Origin: an uncultured Fenollaria sp.
GTDB lineage: Bacteria; Bacillota; Clostridia; Tissierellales; Peptoniphilaceae
Direction: 5' to 3'
Length of the DNA: 62,259 nt
Assembly (NCBI RefSeq): GCF_946221515.1
Contig: NZ_CAMJVK010000003.1
Location: 1 to 62,259 of the forward strand
Shown here one piece after another: positions 33,980-41,445 of this stretch. Each line of letters begins with the position of its first letter. Positions within the stretch are counted from its first letter, which is position 1. A program made the translations under genes and the position numbers. Under the pieces are notes generated by a model. The model searched no databases. It was not told where the DNA came from and worked only from the letters and a program-made list of their open reading frames with translations.

Positions 33980-34122
33980 GCACATCGCTCAATCATCTCA
34001 GTGCGAAGCACCAAGGTTCTCGGACGTTTATGGGTGAGGTTCTTCTTTTTCCTGCATAGCCCAAAGGTTTTAGGACGTATAGTCCTAAGTTCTTCAATTA
34101 ATATATAGTGAAAAAATCTATA
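33980..34122 (+). repeat. Type D repeat, copy 1, with internal duplication
   Basis: Shares ACATCGCTCAATCATCTCA and CAAAGGTTTTAGGACGT, a TTAGGAC/GTCCTAA hairpin and CTAAGTTCTTCAATTA with 38119-38218. An extra related unit (CAAGGTTCTCGGACGTTTAT) is inserted here. It ends in a hairpin TTAATATATAG/CTATATTATTTAA. Confidence 0.7.
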
Positions 34123-34141
34123 TTATTTAATGTACAAATCA

Positions 34142-34172
34142 GACATGCTTTTATAAAGGCATGTCTTTTTTA
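34142..34172 (+). terminator. Terminator hairpin after repeat D1
   Basis: GACATGC / GCATGTC stem and six T. No plus-strand gene lies upstream since 32872, so it would end an untranslated transcript across B4-C1-D1. A sister hairpin follows D2 at 38240. From 34173 to the promoter at 34281 I see only AT-rich sequence. Confidence 0.75.
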
Positions 34173-34280
34173 TAGGCATCACTATTTTTCACAAACAAGT
34201 TAAATATTTTTCATTATATCAGAAGAAAATTTATATAGAAAATTTCAATATAAAAGCCTGAAACTATTGAAAAATCTTAT

Positions 34281-34309
34281 TTGTAATGAAGTAATCGTTG
34301 TGATATACT
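34281..34309 (+). promoter_or_regulatory. Promoter of the flavoprotein/core-MetE operon
   Basis: TTGTAA (34281-34286), 17 bp, TATACT (34304-34309) with TG extension. A small palindrome around CGATATCG follows near the start of transcription. Confidence 0.65.
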
Positions 34310-34355
34310 TAAGACGATAGCGATATCGATATAAACACGAAAGGGAGGGTTTATT

Positions 34356-35480
34356 ATGAATTCATTTGAAAGAGCAAGGGAATTTGCTAAAAAATACATT
34401 GATCCCGTTGCAAAACAATTAGACGAAGAAGCAAAATTTCCAAAGGAAATTTTCGACAAACTAGGCGAAGAAGGTTTCTTTAAGGTTATGATACCTAAGG
34501 AAATGGGCGGTGAAGGCGGTACTATTAAGGACCACTCACAAATCTGTATGGCTCTAGCTGAAAGCTGCGCATCTGTTGGTCTATGCTACATGATGCATAA
34601 CGTAGCACTTATGTGTATCTTAGCTAATGGCAATGACGAGCTTAAAAACAAGATTGTAAAAGAAATCCTTGAAGAAAGAAAATTATGTGCACTTGCATAT
34701 AGTGAATTCGGTACAGGAACTCACTTCTATATCCCAGAAATGGGCATTGAACACAAAGATGGTTCTTGCGTATTAAACGGCTCTAAGTCAATGGTTACTT
34801 CAGCTGAATACGCTAGCTACTACTTAGTATTAGTACCTTCTAAGAAAGAAGGAGAAATCGATAACTGGGTAGTTCCTATAGACAAAGAAGGCGTTCATTT
34901 TGAAATGCAAGCTTGGAACGGAATGGGTATGAGAAGCAACGCATCTTGCCCAATGGTTCTTAAGGACGTTGAACTTGAAGATATGTACAGAATTGGCGAA
35001 TGGGGAAGCGGTCAAGCACAAGTATTCTCAGTTGTTGCACCATACTTCATCTTAGGTCTAGCAAGTGTTTACTCAGGTCTAGGCAAAGCCATCTCTACAG
35101 CAGCTAATGAACACGCTATGAAGAGAAAATATCCTACAGGACAATCTCTATCAAATATTGAAACAGTTCAAATACACTTAGCTAAGATTTACAACAGAAC
35201 TCACGCAGCAGAAGCATATACAAAGCTTGCAGCTGAAAAGGCTGAAAGAGGCGACGCTGATGCAGTTGTTGACATCATCGCAGCTAGAGTTAACGCAAGT
35301 GAAGCAGCTATCGAAACATCTATCGATGCAATGAGAGTTGCTGGCGGTAAGGGCTATAACAAACAAAACCCTATTGAAAAATACATGAGAGACGCATATG
35401 CAAGTCAAATCATGGCACCATCAGTAGACGTGCTTACAATTTGGCTTGGTAAATTGATCACAGATCAACCAATACCATAG
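34356..35480 (+). CDS. Acyl-CoA-dehydrogenase-fold flavoprotein lacking the usual catalytic Glu
   Basis: A 374-aa protein of the acyl-CoA dehydrogenase fold: N-terminal helical domain, middle beta domain (LAYSEFGTGT, LNGSKSMVTSAEYAS) and C-terminal four-helix domain (MRVAGGKGYNKQNPIEKYMR). In short-chain dehydrogenases the sequence after YxRD reads ..IYEGT.. with the catalytic glutamate; here it reads DAYASQIMAPSVDVL, so the base is missing. That pattern resembles flavin monooxygenase-type members (DszC-like) more than true dehydrogenases, though an oxygenase role is odd in an anaerobe. It leads a tight operon with a PhnD-like, a core MetE-like and an OsmC-like gene. RBS AAAGGGAGG. Confidence 0.85.
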   Translation: MNSFERAREFAKKYIDPVAKQLDEEAKFPKEIFDKLGEEGFFKVMIPKEMGGEGGTIKDHSQICMALAESCASVGLCYMMHNVALMCILANGNDELKNKIVKEILEERKLCALAYSEFGTGTHFYIPEMGIEHKDGSCVLNGSKSMVTSAEYASYYLVLVPSKKEGEIDNWVVPIDKEGVHFEMQAWNGMGMRSNASCPMVLKDVELEDMYRIGEWGSGQAQVFSVVAPYFILGLASVYSGLGKAISTAANEHAMKRKYPTGQSLSNIETVQIHLAKIYNRTHAAEAYTKLAAEKAERGDADAVVDIIAARVNASEAAIETSIDAMRVAGGKGYNKQNPIEKYMRDAYASQIMAPSVDVLTIWLGKLITDQPIP

Positions 35481-35488
35481 GAGGAAAG

Positions 35489-36313
35489 ATGACTGATAAG
35501 ATAAAAGTTGGAGCAGTTCTTTATGATCCAAAAGTTAGTATCATTTGGGACATGATCCACAAATTTTTTGAAGAAAGAGGCATGGAAGTTGAAGGCGTTT
35601 ACTTCAAGGACTATGACTTACAAGTAGATGCTGTTGTTAATGGCGATATAGACATCGCTTGGAACTCACCATTGGCTTGGTTACAAACTCAAATCAGGAC
35701 TCAAGGCAAAAGTGAAAATGGTCCTATGAGAGACACAGATAGAGACAGAAAGACTATCTGCCTAGTTAAAAAAGACTCAGGCATTAAGTCTTTTGAAGAT
35801 CTTAAGGGCAAGAAGATAGGCTTCGGCGCATTTGACAGCCCTCAAGCAAGACTTATCCCTATCTATTATCTAAAGACTAAAGGCTTAGAATATGGCAAAG
35901 ATTATGAAGAAGTTCGCTTCGACAAGGGTGTTGGCCTTAATGGAGACCACGTTGGCGGTGAACTTGACGCTGTGAAAGCACTTGAAGCAGGCGATGTTGA
36001 CTGCGCTTTCACTATCGACTTAAACTTCAACGCTTGGTCAAAGGACGGCACTATCGATGCTAACCAACTAGAAGTTTTAGGCGAAACACCTCACTTCGAT
36101 CACTGTATATTCTCAGCTCGCGTGGGCTTCCCATCAGAAGACTTCAAAGCTTGGGCTAAGATACTTCTTCAAATGGATTACAACGATCCAGAACACAAGA
36201 AGATCATGGACCTTGAAGGCCTTACAGAATGGGTTGAAGGCAGAACTAGTGGTTTCGAACAAATCACTAACGCCGATAAGTATTTAGACTTCTTCGGCAA
36301 ATACCGTGACTAG
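35489..36313 (+). CDS. Cytosolic PhnD-like (periplasmic-binding-protein fold) protein
   Basis: A 274-aa protein with the two-lobe PhnD/ThiY-type fold: IKVGAVLYDPKVS at the start, DIAWNSPLAWLQ, then FEDLKGKKIGFGAFDSPQARLIP and a DAVKALEAGDVDCAF hinge. Such proteins usually capture phosphonates or small anions for ABC importers, but here there is no signal peptide and no permease or ATPase gene nearby. It therefore probably works in the cytosol as a ligand carrier or enzyme. AGGAGGA lies before the ATG, and it overlaps the methyltransferase gene by eight bases. Confidence 0.85.
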   Translation: MTDKIKVGAVLYDPKVSIIWDMIHKFFEERGMEVEGVYFKDYDLQVDAVVNGDIDIAWNSPLAWLQTQIRTQGKSENGPMRDTDRDRKTICLVKKDSGIKSFEDLKGKKIGFGAFDSPQARLIPIYYLKTKGLEYGKDYEEVRFDKGVGLNGDHVGGELDAVKALEAGDVDCAFTIDLNFNAWSKDGTIDANQLEVLGETPHFDHCIFSARVGFPSEDFKAWAKILLQMDYNDPEHKKIMDLEGLTEWVEGRTSGFEQITNADKYLDFFGKYRD

Positions 36314-37478
36314 GGCATTCTCCACTTCACTTATAGGAAGCATGCCAAGGAATGAAGATATATTAAGGGCCCTTAGAAAGAGATCTAAGGGCTCTCTAAG
36401 TGAAGAGGATTTTATTAAGTTAATAGATGCTGAGGAAGAAGCCGCCCTACGCATGCAAGAAAAGCACGGCATCAGCTACGTTACATCAGGCGAATTATCA
36501 AGAGATAACTACGTTTCATTTATATCGACAAAGTTAAATGGCGTTAAAATGATGTCTATGTCAGAGATGCTTGAGTACATCGACGATAAAAAAGCTTTCG
36601 AGCAAATACTTTCTATACTTGACGTTCCAGCCATAAGCATAAAGAACGCTATATGTACAGGAAAAGTCTCTCGTAAGACAAATATCGTTTGCGACGAGCT
36701 AAAGAGACTTAAGGCAAGAACTGATCATAAGGTCAAAATCACTTTGCCAGGACCCTATCTAGTAACTCGTTCAATGTGGCTATATAACTTATCTAGCAAG
36801 GCTTATGGCTCTAAGGAAGAGCTTGGTGAAGACGTTATCAAAATCTATAAAGAAGAGATAGAAGAGCTTCAAAAGATAGGTGTAGACATAATTCAATTTG
36901 ACGAACCAGTTTTAACTGAAGTCGTATTTACCGAAGGAAAGCCGCGTACTTTCATGTGTGCAGCGCTTTCAGAAAAGAAGGATCCGACAGAGGAGCTAAA
37001 ATTTGCGACTCACCTAATTAAGTCATGCATGGAGCATATCGATAGGACTAAGTCGATGCGCGCGCTTCACGTCTGCCGTGGCAATTGGTCAAAGGACGAA
37101 AGCATATTACTAGAAGGACCATATACACCACTAATCAAATTATTTGAAGACATAAATACGGATGCTTTATTCCTTGAATTTTCAACAAAGAGAGCGGGCG
37201 AGTTAAAGAGTTTATTCGCTTCAGACAAAATTAGGGAAAATTACATTCTAGGTCTCGGCGTCATAAACCCAAGAACTGATGAGATTGAAGCTCATGAGGA
37301 TATGGTGGCGAGAGCCGAAGAAGCACTTGGCTACATCGACAAAGAAAGATTATTCTTAAACCCAGATTGTGGCTTCGCTACTTTTGCTAATAGACCTGTA
37401 TCAACACTTGAAATAATTGATAAAAAATTAGCAGAGCTTGAAACAGCAGTTAAAGAATTGAAGGAAAAACATGAGTAG
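36306..37478 (+). CDS. Core MetE-like zinc methyltransferase
   Basis: A 390-aa protein equal to the C-terminal catalytic half of cobalamin-independent methionine synthase. Zinc ligands are visible: H255 and C257 (ALHVCRGNW) and C355 (NPDCGFATF), with a glutamate in FLEFSTKRAG between. Classical MetE is ~750 aa with an N-terminal folate-binding half; this one lacks it, like the folate-independent core-MetE methyltransferases and coenzyme M-type alkyltransferases. Methyl donor and thiol acceptor are unknown. It starts at GTG 36306 within the PhnD-like gene and overlaps the OsmC-like gene by eight bases. Confidence 0.88.
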   Translation: MTRAFSTSLIGSMPRNEDILRALRKRSKGSLSEEDFIKLIDAEEEAALRMQEKHGISYVTSGELSRDNYVSFISTKLNGVKMMSMSEMLEYIDDKKAFEQILSILDVPAISIKNAICTGKVSRKTNIVCDELKRLKARTDHKVKITLPGPYLVTRSMWLYNLSSKAYGSKEELGEDVIKIYKEEIEELQKIGVDIIQFDEPVLTEVVFTEGKPRTFMCAALSEKKDPTEELKFATHLIKSCMEHIDRTKSMRALHVCRGNWSKDESILLEGPYTPLIKLFEDINTDALFLEFSTKRAGELKSLFASDKIRENYILGLGVINPRTDEIEAHEDMVARAEEALGYIDKERLFLNPDCGFATFANRPVSTLEIIDKKLAELETAVKELKEKHE

Positions 37479-37959
37479 CTACGGTAATTTTAACAGCACG
37501 GAGGAGATGGGCCGCTTTGATTTTACGATGAGAGCGACATCGAACGACATCAAAACCGTTAACAGTTACGGCGACATGGCCTTTATATCGACAGACCAAG
37601 AGCTGCCATACGATAACGAGAAAAAAGAATTATCGTCGGTGGAGATATTTTTGGCAGGTATTTTAGAGTCGATGATGCTCACAATCATTAGAGAAGCCAA
37701 AATCAAGAAGCTTTCACTAGATGAGATAGAAGCAAAGGCAGAAGTAAAGACGACTAACCCACTTCGTACGCTAAAAGTGGTCGGCGTCGATGATGCGCCG
37801 CGCATTGAAGAGATTAAGATCAAAGTGTATTATTATATAGACGATATTACAAGAGAAGAAGCAGATAAATTTATGAGAGAAGCTTTGGAGATGGATATGG
37901 TTTATAGCGGAGTGAAAAAGGGATTTAACATCGATGTAGAATTTATATATGAATTATAA
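37471..37959 (+). CDS. OsmC-like protein
   Basis: A 162-aa protein with the OsmC/Ohr layout: an N-terminal beta sheet, the helix SSVEIFLAGILESMMLTIIREAKIK in place of the usual cysteine-bearing helix, and a C-terminal IDDITREEADKFMREALEM followed by a strand. The first conserved cysteine of peroxidase-active OsmC is not present (the helix reads AGILESMM), and I see no second one, so it is probably not a hydroperoxidase. Its start overlaps the methyltransferase stop by eight bases. Role within the operon unknown. Confidence 0.72.
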   Translation: MSSYGNFNSTEEMGRFDFTMRATSNDIKTVNSYGDMAFISTDQELPYDNEKKELSSVEIFLAGILESMMLTIIREAKIKKLSLDEIEAKAEVKTTNPLRTLKVVGVDDAPRIEEIKIKVYYYIDDITREEADKFMREALEMDMVYSGVKKGFNIDVEFIYEL

Positions 37960-37970
37960 AATTTCCGCGT

Positions 37971-38095
37971 TAATTTTTGTTAAAATTTCGCCTAAGGCTT
38001 GCGCGCTCGCTCCCTTTCTCAACGTACTTGTATGTACGATGTCGGTCGGTCGCTCGTTATGCTGCGCCTTATCCATAAATTTTTCCGAAAAATTA
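37971..38095 (+). repeat. Structured intergenic element, core type A, copy 2
   Basis: 125 bp, same length as copy 1. Outer arms TAATTTTT (37971-37978) / AAAAATTA (38088-38095), inner arms AAAATTT (37982-37988) / AAATTTT (38077-38083), bulges GTT and TCCG-like. Core shares GCGCGCTCGCT and TACGATGTCGGTCGG with copy 1; the CGTAC/GTACG hairpin keeps its stem while the loop changes. It begins 12 bases after the OsmC-like stop. Confidence 0.87.
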
Positions 38096-38118
38096 GTACG
38101 CCGAAATTATTTAGCGTT

Positions 38119-38218
38119 AGAACATCGCTCAATCATCTCATTTGCTCTGCGTAGCGCAAAGGTTTTAGGACGTGTAGTCCTAAGTTCTTCAATTACTATA
38201 CAGAGAAGAGAGTAATTA
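38119..38218 (+). repeat. Type D repeat, copy 2
   Basis: ACATCGCTCAATCATCTCA, GGTTTTAGGACG..., hairpin TTAGGAC-GTGTA-GTCCTAA, CTAAGTTCTTCAATTA, then AATTACT/AGTAATT hairpin. Follows element A2 and precedes a terminator, as D1 does. Confidence 0.75.
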
Positions 38219-38239
38219 AGATCTTATATGAATTTATTT

Positions 38240-38275
38240 AGGCATGCTTTTTATTAAGGCATGTCTATTTATTTT
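38240..38275 (+). terminator. Terminator after repeat D2
   Basis: AGGCATGC / GCATGTCT stem (one G-T) with an AT loop and a T-rich tail. Probably ends the 34356-37959 operon after elements A2 and D2. Confidence 0.7.
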
Positions 38276-38381
38276 ACTTATAATACAAAGCAAAACTATA
38301 ATTATATTCAATGGCAATGGAGGAGCTTAATGGGTAATATATAATTGGAAGATATTTCAAAAAATAAAGGGAGGTAATATT

Positions 38382-38714
38382 ATGGATTACAAAAAAGAAA
38401 GAGAATTAAACGGAGAATTAAGCAAGGAGCTTATCAATTCATCACCAGAAATCATGAAAGCATTCGGTGATTTACACGCAGTTTACACAAAAGAAAGCGC
38501 TGCAACACTTATCGAAAAAGAAATGGTTGCCCTAGGCATCTCGATCACTATCAAGTGCATCCCATGTATGCTAGCCCACATAACAAGCTTCAAAAAAGCA
38601 GGCGGCACTAGAGAACAACTTATCGACGTTATCAAAACTTGTATTTTGATGAATGGTGGTCCGGGAACTGCGTATGGAGCGAAGGCCCTAAAAATGTTTG
38701 ATGACTTAGATTAA
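38382..38714 (+). CDS. AhpD-like / carboxymuconolactone decarboxylase family protein
   Basis: A 110-aa all-helical protein. The AhpD-type redox site is present: C59-x-x-C62 and H66 in IKCIPCMLAH. Such proteins cycle disulfides in alkyl hydroperoxide reduction or act as small decarboxylases; with a glutathione peroxidase gene next door, a thiol-redox role is more likely. GGGAGG precedes ATG 38382. A tiny upstream frame (ATG 38331, four codons) has its own GGAGG site. TATAAT at 38297-38302 is the likely -10. Confidence 0.85.
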   Translation: MDYKKERELNGELSKELINSSPEIMKAFGDLHAVYTKESAATLIEKEMVALGISITIKCIPCMLAHITSFKKAGGTREQLIDVIKTCILMNGGPGTAYGAKALKMFDDLD

Positions 38715-38722
38715 TCACATTA

Positions 38723-38753
38723 AAGTCTTGTGGCAAGTCTATAAGACTTTTTT
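38723..38753 (+). terminator. Terminator of the AhpD-like gene
   Basis: AAGTCTT / AAGACTT stem, then TTTTTT. Confidence 0.75.
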
Positions 38754-38811
38754 CATACCAATGGGTATATATAATATAGAGGACAATTACTTATATACTA
38801 AGGAGGTAAAA

Positions 38812-39282
38812 ATGTTTTACGATTATAAAGTTAAGAGCATATCAGGTGAAGAAGTCTCCATGTCTGAGTATAAAGGCAAAGTAGTACTTATAGTTAACAC
38901 AGCGAGCAAGTGCGGCTTTACTAAGCAATACGAAGGTCTTGAAGAGCTCTACGAAAAATATAAGGACCAAGGTTTTGTTATCTTAGGCTTTCCATGTAAC
39001 CAATTTGGATCGCAGGAGCCAGGCGGCAATGAAGAGATAAAAAATTTCTGCACTTCTACATTTAGTGTGACTTTCCCTATGATGTCAAAGATTGATGTCA
39101 ATGGCGATGACGCTGATCCATTATACAAATTTTTGAAAAAAGAAAAGGGTGGCATCTTAGGCGACGAAATCAAATGGAATTTTACAAAATTCTTGATAGA
39201 TAGAGAAGGAAACGTTGTCGATAGATTTGCTTCACAAAAAACACCAAAGGCATTAGAAAAAGAAGTAGAAAAACTATTGTAG
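38812..39282 (+). CDS. Glutathione peroxidase-family thiol peroxidase
   Basis: A 156-aa thioredoxin-fold peroxidase. The peroxidatic residue is Cys34 (NTASKCGFTKQY), not selenocysteine. Gln64 in FPCNQFGSQEPG and Trp in IKWNFTKFLID complete the catalytic tetrad. FPCNQFG also contains Cys62, a possible resolving cysteine as in thioredoxin-dependent members. I start at ATG 38812 with AAGGAGG; an in-frame start at 38728 lies in the preceding terminator. Reduces hydroperoxides in the cytosol. Confidence 0.93.
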   Translation: MFYDYKVKSISGEEVSMSEYKGKVVLIVNTASKCGFTKQYEGLEELYEKYKDQGFVILGFPCNQFGSQEPGGNEEIKNFCTSTFSVTFPMMSKIDVNGDDADPLYKFLKKEKGGILGDEIKWNFTKFLIDREGNVVDRFASQKTPKALEKEVEKLL

Positions 39283-39344
39283 TATTAAATATTTTAATTT
39301 TAGCACTCATATAATTATGGGTGCTATTTTATCGCATAAAACTC

Positions 39345-39373
39345 TTGACATATTAGTTAGCTTATGCTAACAT
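39345..39373 (+). promoter_or_regulatory. MFS gene promoter with GTTAGC palindrome
   Basis: TTGACA (39345-39350), 17 bp, TAACAT (39368-39373). The spacer holds a perfect palindrome GTTAGC-TTAT-GCTAAC (39356-39371) reaching into the -10 box, a classical repressor position. Confidence 0.85.
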
Positions 39374-39413
39374 GTAATCAATATTAATGTTTTTAAAGAA
39401 AGGAGGCTTATTA

Positions 39414-40670
39414 ATGAAGCTTTCTATGAAAAATTTACTTAAAAACAAAAGTTATTTAAGCTATTTTTTCGCGAGCGCTTTGTCGATGGGCTCGTCAAAT
39501 ATTTTGCAGTTTGCTTTGGCTCTATACATCTTGGATATGACAGGTTCTCCCTTGATTTATGCCTCTATACTTTCTATAATCATAATTCCGAGGATACTAT
39601 TGACACCCATAGCTGGCGTTTTAGGCGACAGACTAAGACGTATAGATATAATGAAGGTTTTAAACTTTGCTCAGGCACTTCTTATGCTAATATATGCGAT
39701 ATTTGCAATTTTTTACAAAAACATTTCTCTTATTGCGGTTTATGCTCTTGTAATTCTTCTTGAGATGATTGAGGTTTTTTATAATGCGGCGGAAAATTCA
39801 ATACTTGCTGAGATTATTGATCAAGATCTAATGGAGGAAGCTGTCGCTTTTTCAAAGGTGGATGATGGAATTGTCTATGTGACTACACCTATGCTTGCGG
39901 CATTTATTTATAAGCACTTTGCTTTGAGTGGATCTTTTATTTTAGTTTGTATTTTAATGATTCTAACATTTATTTTAAATTTCTTTATAAAAACGCCTTT
40001 TGCAGTCAAAGGCAATCACGAAGAGAAAAATTCTTTTAAAAGTTATTTTACAGATTTTAAAGATGGTCTACTTGAGCTAAGCAAAAATAAATTCGCTAAA
40101 GTTTTTGTCGTTGTAGCTCCTTTAATAAATTTTTCTTTTGACGCAGTTTGCTCAGTAATTATAACTTATGTTTTTTTAGAAGTCTTTAAGCTTGATGAAT
40201 ATGTTTATGGCGTCTATAGAACGATAACTTCATTAGTGAGCATAACTTTGCCATTTATCATACTTCCTCTAGTTAAAAAATTTAAGCCTTTAAAATTATT
40301 GAAGTATGCTTCTTTATCTATAGCCACATGCATCTTTTTAATGGGAGTTGCTGTTTATTACGGCAGTTTGGATTTGGAAAATAATGTGATTATTAGTGTT
40401 ATCTTAATAACTATATTTGACTGCTTAATAATTAGCTCAGTTATGCCTCTTAATATAGCGACACAGGTTTTCTTTCAAAAAAATATTAAGGATGAGTACA
40501 GAAGTAGGATTTTATCAGTGCTTCGAATGCTTGTTCTATCATCGATACCTCTTGGAAATATGTTCTATGGATTTTTAGCAAATACATTTCAGGCTTATAT
40601 ATGTATATTCGTTGGCAGTTTAGCTGTTTTTATGACATATCCACTTATTTTATATCTATCGAGAGAATAA
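39414..40670 (+). CDS. MFS transporter under the GTTAGC operator
   Basis: A 418-aa transporter with twelve hydrophobic segments. The loop between helices 2 and 3, AGVLGDRLRRIDIMK, matches the MFS signature. It belongs to the general drug/macrolide-efflux-like branch, but the shared operator with feoB and DUF3793 suggests a metal-related role, such as siderophore, heme or metal efflux. ATG 39414 follows AAAGGAGG; longer readings overlap the leader. No terminator is seen before the next promoter. Confidence 0.88.
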   Translation: MKLSMKNLLKNKSYLSYFFASALSMGSSNILQFALALYILDMTGSPLIYASILSIIIIPRILLTPIAGVLGDRLRRIDIMKVLNFAQALLMLIYAIFAIFYKNISLIAVYALVILLEMIEVFYNAAENSILAEIIDQDLMEEAVAFSKVDDGIVYVTTPMLAAFIYKHFALSGSFILVCILMILTFILNFFIKTPFAVKGNHEEKNSFKSYFTDFKDGLLELSKNKFAKVFVVVAPLINFSFDAVCSVIITYVFLEVFKLDEYVYGVYRTITSLVSITLPFIILPLVKKFKPLKLLKYASLSIATCIFLMGVAVYYGSLDLENNVIISVILITIFDCLIISSVMPLNIATQVFFQKNIKDEYRSRILSVLRMLVLSSIPLGNMFYGFLANTFQAYICIFVGSLAVFMTYPLILYLSRE

Positions 40671-40675
40671 AACAC

Positions 40676-40731
40676 TTGACATATTAGTTAGCATGTGCTA
40701 ATATATCATCAAGGAGTTAGACATGCCTAAC
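40676..40731 (+). promoter_or_regulatory. DUF3793 gene promoter with two palindromic operators
   Basis: TTGACA (40676-40681), 17 bp, TAATAT (40699-40704). Site 1: GTTAGC-ATGT-GCTAAT (40687-40702) between the -35 and -10. Site 2: GTTAG-ACATGC-CTAAC (40716-40731) downstream of the -10, at a position like the feoB site. Confidence 0.85.
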
Positions 40732-40756
40732 TAATTTATCTGAAAGGAAGAGTGCC

Positions 40757-41359
40757 ATGTGCGAAGTGAAGTTTGAGTCCATATTGGCAAATCACTGCGC
40801 CCCTGTTCTTATGGGGACTAAACTATCGAATTTAATATCTCTATCAAAGGCGAAGGCGTCTTTTGACGAGGAGCTTCTTGAGAAGTATAAGGGCATCTTC
40901 ATGGCTTATGGCATAGCAATCGAAAAGCTTTGTGAGTGTGAATCAAGTATGCTTCTACTCATCTACAATGAAGAGAGGCTCGCTAGGTACATTCAAAAGC
41001 CTAGGATAGCGAAGTTTTTAAAGGACTACGGCTACGAAGCAATTGAGCTCGATCAATGTCTATCTACTCTTAAATCTAAGCTAAGACACTTTGAGTTCCC
41101 GCACGAGATTGGCATTTTCCTTGGCTTTCCCATTGACGATGTTATTGGCTTTATCGAGAACGAGGGCCAAAATTATCTTTATTGCCGTTACTGGAAGGTC
41201 TACACAAGGCCTGAGAGCACTAAGCGCACCTTTGAGCTTTATGATGGACTAAGGACTTTCGTAAAGACTAAGCTTATGGAGGGCTACACGATTGAGAGGC
41301 TTATGCGCGAGGTATACCAAGGCAAAGAGGCTTTGCACAGCTTAATAAATGCAGCGTGA
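40757..41359 (+). CDS. DUF3793 family protein
   Basis: A 200-aa cytosolic protein of the DUF3793 family, recognised by HCAPVLMGTKLSNLI at the N-terminus and by PHEIGIFLGFPIDDVIGF plus YCRYWKVY later. These genes are frequent in anaerobic Firmicutes beside feoAB and flavodoxin genes, which points to iron limitation, but no activity is known. Conserved cysteines and histidine could bind a metal. It has its own promoter with two operators, so control is probably strong. GAAAGGAAG precedes the ATG. Confidence 0.9.
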   Translation: MCEVKFESILANHCAPVLMGTKLSNLISLSKAKASFDEELLEKYKGIFMAYGIAIEKLCECESSMLLLIYNEERLARYIQKPRIAKFLKDYGYEAIELDQCLSTLKSKLRHFEFPHEIGIFLGFPIDDVIGFIENEGQNYLYCRYWKVYTRPESTKRTFELYDGLRTFVKTKLMEGYTIERLMREVYQGKEALHSLINAA

Positions 41360-41366
41360 TATGTAT

Positions 41367-41394
41367 GTGGGTAGATATCTACTCACTTTTTTTT
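41367..41394 (+). terminator. Terminator of the DUF3793 gene
   Basis: GTGGGTAGAT / ATCTACTCAC stem, then T8. Confidence 0.85.
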
Positions 41395-41395
41395 G

Positions 41396-41431
41396 CAAAT
41401 AAAAAATCTCACGAGCTATCTCATGAGATTT
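41396..41431 (-). terminator. Terminator of the FecCD-type ABC operon
   Basis: AAATCTCACGAG / CTCATGAGATTT stem; on the minus strand a T-rich run follows. Confidence 0.8.
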
Positions 41432-41445
41432 GTGTTTTATTCATA

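Noticed and set aside
38812..39282. Selenocysteine glutathione peroxidase
   Set aside because: The active-site codon is TGC for cysteine; there is no in-frame TGA at that position.
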